From DATARH01 sp050181375 (GTDB lineage Bacteria; Pseudomonadota; Alphaproteobacteria; ATCC43930; CGMCC-115725), in the NCBI GenBank assembly GCA_050181375.1, contig JBFXDF010000135.1, positions 1-10,320 on the forward strand: DNA of 10,320 nt, in the 5' to 3' direction. Both the position numbers and the translations under genes were made by a program. Each line of letters starts with the position of its first letter. Positions within the stretch are counted from its first letter, which is position 1. Of this stretch, positions 6,044 to 10,320 are shown one piece after another. Under the pieces are notes generated by a model. It ran no database searches. It worked only from the letters and a program-made list of their open reading frames with translations, and was not told the DNA's origin.

Positions 6044-6596
6044 CCGGCCGGGTCTCGTCGCGCGGGTAGTGATTGCGCATCACGTGCGGCGCCAGATCCT
6101 GCAGCTCGATAAAGCTGTCGGCCTGCCGGCGCAGATCGTCCGACACCATCGGCGGCGACGAGCGCATCGTCGAGACGACGGTCACGCGCACGCCGCGCCG
6201 CTGCACGGCCTCGACCAGCCGGCGGAAATCGCCGTCGCCCGAGAACAGGACGACATGGTCCAGATGCGGCGCCATTTCGAGCATGTCGATCGCCAGCTCG
6301 ATATCCATATTGCCCTTGATGCGGCGGCGCCCCATCGAATCGGTGAACTCCTTGGTCGGCTTGGTGACCATCGTGTAGCCGTTGTAGTCAAGCCAGTCGA
6401 CCAGCGGCCGAATCGGCGAGTATTCCTGGTCCTCAAGCAAGGCCGTGTAGTAGAACGCACGGATCAGCCGCCCCTTGGAGCGGAAAAGGTCGAGCAGCCG
6501 CTTGTAATCTATGTCGAATTGCAGGCTGCGAGCGGCTGAATAGAGGTTGGCGCCATCAATGAATATCGCAATACGTTCCGCTGGATAGAAAAGCAT
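6003..6596 (-). CDS. NYN domain (LabA/DUF88-like) putative ribonuclease
   Basis: A 197-residue single-domain protein of the NYN/PIN-like nuclease superfamily, LabA/DUF88 type. The acidic metal-binding residues are visible: D14 in 'AIFIDGANLY', D98 (and D104) in 'KGNMDIELAIDM', and D121/D123 in 'LFSGDGDF'. Members are thought to be metal-dependent RNases, but the target here is unknown. The last 25 or so residues are polar and probably disordered. The ATG at 6596 has GGAG five bases upstream and begins just before the first core strand; the in-frame extension antisense to folK is rejected. A promoter with TTGACG and GACAAT ends about 30 bp upstream. It is the first gene of the minus-strand group with the glycosylase and LLM 2, and divergent from folK. 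Confidence 0.92.
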   Translation of the reverse strand: MLFYPAERIAIFIDGANLYSAARSLQFDIDYKRLLDLFRSKGRLIRAFYYTALLEDQEYSPIRPLVDWLDYNGYTMVTKPTKEFTDSMGRRRIKGNMDIELAIDMLEMAPHLDHVVLFSGDGDFRRLVEAVQRRGVRVTVVSTMRSSPPMVSDDLRRQADSFIELQDLAPHVMRNHYPRDETRPVAQDRRVEPAEIA

Positions 6597-6627
6597 GGGT
6601 ACTCCGGTGAAATCGCAATTCGCCGAT

Positions 6628-6656
6628 ATTGTCGTGTGCGCGTCATTGGCCGTCAA
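6628..6656 (-). promoter_or_regulatory. Sigma70-type promoter for the NYN-UDG-LLM 2 operon
   Basis: On the minus strand TTGACG (6656-6651) is followed by 17 bases and GACAAT (6633-6628). The -35 matches TTGACA at five positions and the -10 keeps the A at position 2 and the final T. Transcription would begin near 6621, leaving a leader of roughly 25 nt with the GGAG site before the ATG at 6596. Confidence 0.6.
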
Positions 6657-6683
6657 GCGCGGCGCGACGATGGTTCCGGTCCG

Positions 6684-7199
6684 GTGATCCTGGTCGGCAT
6701 CGGCAGCAACCTGGCCGCCGCGGGCTTCGCGTCGCCGCTGGCTACCGCGGCCGCGTCGCTCGTTCGGCTGTCGGGCGCGCGGATTTCGGTACGGCACCGC
6801 TCGCAATGGTATATGTCGCAGCCGGTGCCGCCGTCGGACCAGCCATGGTACGTCAACGGTGTCGCCGCGGTCGAAACGACGCTCGCGCCGGCGGCGCTGC
6901 TCGACGCGCTGCTCGCGGTCGAGGCCGGGTTCGGACGCCGGCGCGGTGCGCCGAATGCCGCGCGCACGCTCGATCTCGACCTGCTCGACTATGACGGAAA
7001 GCGCTGCACCGGCGAGCGCCTCGTGCTGCCGCACCCGCGCCTGCACGAGCGCCGCTTCGTGCTCGCGCCACTCGCCGAGATCGCGCCGCAATGGCGCCAC
7101 CCTCGATTGGCCAGGACCGCCGCCGAACTGCTGGCGGCTCTGCCGTCGGGGGAACAGCCGCTCCACGCCCTGGTCGACGCGGGTCCGGGCTGCTTGTAG
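6684..7199 (+). CDS. folK: 2-amino-4-hydroxy-6-hydroxymethyldihydropteridine pyrophosphokinase (HPPK)
   Basis: A 171-residue HPPK, which transfers pyrophosphate from ATP to 6-hydroxymethyl-7,8-dihydropterin in folate biosynthesis. It begins 'ILVGIGSNL' as HPPK proteins do, then 'SQWYMSQPVPPSDQPWYVNGV' (40-60), 'FGRRRGAPNAARTLDLDLLDYDG' split around R94, D97 and D99 (the Mg-binding aspartates, corresponding to E. coli D95/D97), and 'LPHPRLHERRFVLAPLAEIAP' near 115-135. The PROSITE-type [KRHD] before the R-x2-D-x-D motif is a proline here. Start choice: GTG at 6684 gives the usual length and near-identical numbering to E. coli HPPK. A GTG at 6636 would add 16 unconserved residues and overlap the divergent promoter. 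Neither start has a clear Shine-Dalgarno. No other folate gene lies in the window. Confidence 0.92.
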   Translation: MILVGIGSNLAAAGFASPLATAAASLVRLSGARISVRHRSQWYMSQPVPPSDQPWYVNGVAAVETTLAPAALLDALLAVEAGFGRRRGAPNAARTLDLDLLDYDGKRCTGERLVLPHPRLHERRFVLAPLAEIAPQWRHPRLARTAAELLAALPSGEQPLHALVDAGPGCL

Positions 7200-7262
7200 C
7201 GTCTGCTTGTGCAGTTTAGTTGCCCCGCCCGGCTTTGTTGCACCCCCCGGCGACGGCGTTCG

Positions 7263-7291
7263 TTGTTATCGGCCCGGCGGACCGATATAAG
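7263..7291 (+). promoter_or_regulatory. Candidate sigma70-type promoter for the methyltransferase-tolC genes
   Basis: TTGTTA (7263-7268), a 17-bp spacer and TATAAG (7286-7291) form a good housekeeping-type promoter in otherwise GC-rich DNA. Transcription would begin near 7298, about 38 nt before the ATG at 7336. It could drive the methyltransferase-like and tolC-family genes, and possibly popZ. Confidence 0.5.
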
Positions 7292-7335
7292 GCCGCGCCG
7301 GCGCGCCGCGCCATTGCCCGCAAAGCGAGTTCCCG

Positions 7336-8010
7336 ATGAGCAATTCGTCCCTGACCGCTCGCGACGAGGCCCGCCAGAACATGGTCGACAACCAGCTGCG
7401 CGCCAACAAGGTGCAGGACGACCGGCTGCTCGACGCGTTTCTGCGGATCGACCGCGAGCTGTTCGTGCCGCCGGAGCTGCGCGGGGTCGCCTATATCGAT
7501 GAGGACCTGCCCGTCGCGCCGGGGCGGTACCTGATGGAGCCGATGGTGGCGGCGCGCCTGCTGCAGGCCCTCTCGGCGCAGCCGAAAGACATCGTTCTGG
7601 TGGTCGGCGCCGGGGTCGGCTACGAGGCGGCGCTGCTGGGGCTCCTGGCGCGGAGCGTCATCGCGCTCGAGGCAGACCCGCGTCTCGCCCGGATCGGCCG
7701 GTCCGCTCTGGTTGATCACCGAATCGCCTCGGTCACCTATGTCGAGGCTCCGCTCAACGCCGGACATCGCGCCCGCGCGCCCTACGACGTGATCCTGTTT
7801 GCCGGCGCGGTGGCCGCGATCCCCGACGAGATAAGCGCGCAGCTGGCCGAGGGCGGACGCATGGGAGCGGTTGTGCGGGACCCCGGCTCTCCTCTTGGCC
7901 GGGCCACGCTGACAACACGGACTGGTGCCGTACTCGCGCAACGGGTTATATTTGACGCCGCGACGCCGCTACTTCCGGGTTTTGCAGCCGAGCCCGGGTT
8001 CGTGTTCTGA
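7336..8010 (+). CDS. Protein-L-isoaspartate O-methyltransferase family protein (divergent, possibly not a true repair enzyme)
   Basis: A 224-residue protein with the PCMT fold. The N-terminal helix 'ARQNMVDNQLRANKVQDDRLLDAF' region and 'IDRELFVPPELRGVAYIDEDLPV' (38-60) are typical of isoaspartyl methyltransferases, which use S-adenosylmethionine to repair isoaspartate. The SAM motif I is 'VLVVGAGVGYEAAL' (87-100) where active enzymes usually have GTGSGY. The active-site 'ISQP' segment is replaced by 'LMEP' (66-69), with M67 at the catalytic serine position. It may therefore be a paralogue with another substrate or no repair activity. The stop is 8 bp before the tolC-family start, so the two are very likely co-transcribed; this pairing is common in Alphaproteobacteria. 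The ATG at 7336 lacks a strong Shine-Dalgarno. A candidate promoter lies at 7263-7291. Confidence 0.85.
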   Translation: MSNSSLTARDEARQNMVDNQLRANKVQDDRLLDAFLRIDRELFVPPELRGVAYIDEDLPVAPGRYLMEPMVAARLLQALSAQPKDIVLVVGAGVGYEAALLGLLARSVIALEADPRLARIGRSALVDHRIASVTYVEAPLNAGHRARAPYDVILFAGAVAAIPDEISAQLAEGGRMGAVVRDPGSPLGRATLTTRTGAVLAQRVIFDAATPLLPGFAAEPGFVF

Positions 8011-8018
8011 GGGGGTAG

Positions 8019-9458
8019 ATGCCGCAGCCGAGGGAATGGCCGAGACCGCGTCGGCGGTCGTGGGGGCTGGCCGCGCGCGGGTTTGGGGTGTTTGGGGCGG
8101 CCGCCGCGCTACTGGTCGCCGGGAACACCGCGGCGGCGCAAACCCTCACCGAGGCGCTCGCCTACGCCTATCAGAACAATCCTCAACTGCTGGCGCAGCG
8201 CGCCTCGCTGCGCGCCACCGACGAGGAGGTTCCGGTGGCGCTTTCCGGATGGCGGCCGACCGTCAACATAACAAGTCAGGCCGGGTACAACCGTTCGGGT
8301 TTGACCGCGACCAACGTGCCCGGCGGCAACCCGATATCCACATACCAGAGTTTTGCGAGCCGGCAGGTGCAGCTGCAGGCATCGCAGCCGATCTATAGTG
8401 GCGGCCGCACCGAAGCGGCTACCCGTCGGGCCATCAACACCGTGCAGGCCGCCCGCGCCCAGACCTTCTCGGTCGAAACCGATGTATTCACGTCCGTCGT
8501 TACCGCATTTCTCGACGTGGTGCGCGACCAGAACCTGCTGGAGGTCGCCCGCAACAACGAGCAGGTGCTGCGCAAGCAGCTGGAAGCGACACGCGACCGG
8601 TTTCGGGTCGGCGAGGTGACGCGCACCGACGTGGCGCAAGCGGAGTCCTCGCTGGCGCAGGCGATCGCCCAGCGGATCACCGCCGAGGGCACCCTCGAGA
8701 CCAGCCGGTCGCGGTATACCAGGGTGGTTGGGCATCCGCCGGAACGGCTCGTCATGCCCTCCGAGCGCCCGGCCTTGCCGGCCACCCGGGACGAGGCGCT
8801 CGCGCTTGCCTCGACCAACAATTTCAATGTGATTTCGGCAAGCTTTACCGAAGCCGCGGCGCGGGACAATGTCGATGTCGTCCGTTCCCAGCTGCTGCCG
8901 CAGGTCTCGATCGTCGGCAGTATCGGGCGTGTTGTCGCGCCGTCGATAAACCAGAGCGGCGCGACCACCGATACCGGGGCGGTGGTTGCTCAAATGACCG
9001 TGCCGCTTTACGAAGGGGGCAGCGTCTACGCGCAGACTAGGCAGGCGCAGCAGACGGTCGGGCAGCGGCGCAGCCAGGTTGACGATGCCCGTCGCGTCGC
9101 GGTGCAGAACGCGGCCGGCGCTTGGGAGACATTGCAGGCGGCGCGCGCCTCGATCGCGTCGTTTGTAACCGCGGTGCGGGCGGCGCAGATCGCGCTCCAG
9201 GGCACGCAGCAGGAAGCGTTAGTCGGCTCGCGCACCGTGCTCGATGTGCTGATCGCCGAACAGCAATTGTTCACGACGCAGTCGCAGCTCGTCACGGCGC
9301 AGCACGATGCCGCACTGGGCGAGTACACGCTCACGGCCGCGATCGGCCGGCTCGTGGCGCCCGCCTTGAAGTTGCCGGTGGAGCTTTACGATATGGAGCA
9401 CCATTACAAGCTGGTCAAAGACAAGTGGTTCGGGTTCGGCGGCGGATTGAAGGAATAG
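8019..9458 (+). CDS. TolC-family outer membrane channel protein
   Basis: A 479-residue outer membrane efflux protein that would form the trimeric exit duct of type I secretion or RND efflux systems. An Arg-rich N-terminus and hydrophobic stretch (about 18-36) form a signal peptide with likely cleavage after A40 (TAAA|QTL). Two OEP repeats are visible: 'QPIYSGGRTEAATRRA' (123-138) mirrors 'VPLYEGGSVYAQTRQAQ' (328-344), and 'VGEVTRTDVAQAES' (197-210) mirrors 'VGSRTVLDVLIAEQQL' (402-417). These match the internal duplication of TolC, and the coiled helical segments between are Gln/Ala-rich. The start is 8 bp after the methyltransferase-like stop, with GAGGGGG just before it. No inner-membrane pump or periplasmic adaptor gene is adjacent, so it probably serves partners encoded elsewhere, as E. 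coli TolC does. Confidence 0.93.
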   Translation: MPQPREWPRPRRRSWGLAARGFGVFGAAAALLVAGNTAAAQTLTEALAYAYQNNPQLLAQRASLRATDEEVPVALSGWRPTVNITSQAGYNRSGLTATNVPGGNPISTYQSFASRQVQLQASQPIYSGGRTEAATRRAINTVQAARAQTFSVETDVFTSVVTAFLDVVRDQNLLEVARNNEQVLRKQLEATRDRFRVGEVTRTDVAQAESSLAQAIAQRITAEGTLETSRSRYTRVVGHPPERLVMPSERPALPATRDEALALASTNNFNVISASFTEAAARDNVDVVRSQLLPQVSIVGSIGRVVAPSINQSGATTDTGAVVAQMTVPLYEGGSVYAQTRQAQQTVGQRRSQVDDARRVAVQNAAGAWETLQAARASIASFVTAVRAAQIALQGTQQEALVGSRTVLDVLIAEQQLFTTQSQLVTAQHDAALGEYTLTAAIGRLVAPALKLPVELYDMEHHYKLVKDKWFGFGGGLKE

Positions 9459-9531
9459 GCAACCGTCGCCGGCTGGCGCGTTACGGCGGACTTCCGTAGC
9501 CGCCGGCTCAGGTCGGTCACGGGTGCGAGCG

Positions 9532-10185
9532 ATGTCGGATGCCAAATCTCCGCAGGACCTCTCGATGGACGAGATCCTCGCGACAATACGGCGCATCATC
9601 GCCGAGGACGAGCGGTCGAGCAGCGCCGCGGAACCCGGCGTCTCCGCCGACGCGGGGCGCGCTGCGCCCGAAGCGCCGGGAGACGCGAACGATGTTCTCG
9701 ATCTGACCGATGTGCTGAGCGAAGATGGCGGTGTCCAGCCCTTGAAGCCGGTACCGAACGCACCCGCCCCCCCGGAGCCGGGTTCAGCGCCTGCGCCCAG
9801 CGAACCGGGGTTCGTCGCGGCGATGCCGCCCGGAATGAACCCGAGTCCCGGCCGCCGGACGTCCGACGAGGCAAAAGCGGAGGACGTCGGCGCGAGTGAT
9901 GTCGAGCCGTCCGCGCCGGCGGCGCAGCCTCCCGGCGCGGATGACCGGCGGCTCGTCTCCGATGTCGCCGCGCTGGCGGCCGCCACGGCGTTCGGGCGCC
10001 TCGCCTCGGCGCCGCGAACCCGGCGGGAGCCGCCATCGGTCGGCGGCCGACCGCTCGACGACATCGTCCGCGAATTGCTGCGCCCGTTGCTGCAAACCTG
10101 GCTCGACGAGAACCTGCCCGGCATCGTCGAGCGCCTGGTCGAGGCCGAGATCGCGAGGATTTCCTCCCGTTCCGGTCCGGGTTAA
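9532..10185 (+). CDS. popZ: Polar organizing protein PopZ (DUF2497)
   Basis: A 217-residue PopZ, the scaffold that condenses at the cell pole of Alphaproteobacteria and binds ParB and cell-cycle regulators. The conserved N-terminal helix is 'LSMDEILATIRRIIAEDE' (10-27), close to the Caulobacter 'TMEEILASIRRIISED' helix. A short 'VLDLTD' (55-60) matches 'VLELTD' there. Residues about 28-135 form a Pro/Ala/Glu-rich disordered linker. The C-terminal oligomerisation helices include 'LDDIVRELLRPLLQTWLDEN' (175-194) and 'IVERLVEAEIARIS' (198-211). The ATG at 9532 matches the family start 'MSD'; a GTG at 9523 is possible but adds nothing conserved. It lies 73 bp after the tolC-family gene and 99 bp before valS, the usual alphaproteobacterial order. 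The symbol rests on recognised similarity and synteny. Confidence 0.9.
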   Translation: MSDAKSPQDLSMDEILATIRRIIAEDERSSSAAEPGVSADAGRAAPEAPGDANDVLDLTDVLSEDGGVQPLKPVPNAPAPPEPGSAPAPSEPGFVAAMPPGMNPSPGRRTSDEAKAEDVGASDVEPSAPAAQPPGADDRRLVSDVAALAAATAFGRLASAPRTRREPPSVGGRPLDDIVRELLRPLLQTWLDENLPGIVERLVEAEIARISSRSGPG

Positions 10186-10216
10186 GTAGATTTTCGCCGC
10201 ATCGCGGCCCGTCCGG

Positions 10217-10236
10217 CGGTCGGCGGCGCCCGACCG
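10217..10236. other. GC-rich hairpin between popZ and valS
   Basis: CGGTCGG (10217-10223) and CCGACCG (10230-10236) pair around a six-base loop. No U-tract follows, so it is not a classic terminator. It may be a leader structure of valS or chance in GC-rich DNA. Confidence 0.3.
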
Positions 10237-10284
10237 AACGCATATCTGAACACGATCGGCTACTCGCAACGGACTGACAGCGGA

Positions 10285-10320
10285 ATGCTGGACAAGACAT
10301 ATCGCCCCGAGACCGTGGAG
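10285..10320 (+). CDS. valS: Valyl-tRNA synthetase, first 12 codons only (3' truncated by window)
   Basis: An ATG at 10285 opens a frame reading MLDKTYRPETVE to the window end. The 'KTY.P...VE' pattern is the usual beginning of valyl-tRNA synthetase, the enzyme that charges tRNA(Val), and alphaproteobacterial genomes commonly place valS directly after the popZ gene. The call rests on 12 residues plus synteny. The ATG has only a GCGGA next to it as a weak ribosome binding site. Confidence 0.75.
   Translation, partial: MLDKTYRPETVE

Noticed and set aside
6003..7166. A longer NYN protein starting at 7166
   Set aside because: The extra 190 residues are antisense to folK and Arg-rich. The ATG at 6596 has a Shine-Dalgarno and a promoter and begins at the NYN core.
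9459..9531. The tolC-popZ gap, examined for a promoter or terminator
   Set aside because: There is a five-base stem (TACGG 9482-9486 / CCGTA 9494-9498) but no U-tract and no credible -35/-10 pair. It does not show whether popZ is co-transcribed with tolC.

Overview
The window reads as chromosomal DNA from a high-GC alphaproteobacterium, most likely Hyphomicrobiales (Bradyrhizobium/Xanthobacteraceae-like). The strongest clue is the right-hand gene order: an isoaspartyl-methyltransferase-like protein, a TolC-family channel, PopZ and the start of ValS. That order, and PopZ itself, are typical of Alphaproteobacteria. Placement below order level is not possible from sequence alone.

Layout. (1) 1-510, plus strand: the last 40 codons of a sensor histidine kinase, joined by an ATGA overlap to a single-domain response regulator. 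(2) 621-1886, minus strand: a luciferase-like flavin monooxygenase (LLM 1). (3) 2053-4235: an HxlR-type regulator (minus) divergent from a secreted protein of the vanadium haloperoxidase/PAP2-phosphatase fold (plus). A 176-bp region between them holds a palindromic candidate operator. This block samples lower in GC than its flanks. (4) 4326-6596, minus strand: an apparent operon NYN/LabA-like nuclease, family-5 uracil-DNA glycosylase, second LLM oxidoreductase (LLM 2), with overlapping gene junctions and a good sigma70-type promoter. (5) 6684-7199, plus strand: folK, divergent from the NYN gene. (6) 7336-10320, plus strand: methyltransferase-like gene, tolC-family gene, popZ and the first 12 codons of valS, with a plausible promoter before the first.

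How the genes work together. Regions 4-6 are mostly housekeeping: base-excision repair, RNA metabolism, folate synthesis, efflux/secretion, cell-pole organisation and translation. The accessory part is roughly 621-5330, where two unrelated LLM oxidoreductases flank a regulator plus exported haloperoxidase-like protein. The best candidate for something undescribed is the HxlR/haloperoxidase pair: the enzyme keeps the vanadate/phosphate-pocket Lys, Arg and His residues but replaces the usual PSGH with PCAH. A link between this pair and the LLM enzymes is only inferred. There is no sign of CRISPR, tRNA, rRNA, insertion sequences or prophage. No gene-free stretch exceeds 300 bases; the longest are 1887-2052, 2821-2996 and 7200-7335.
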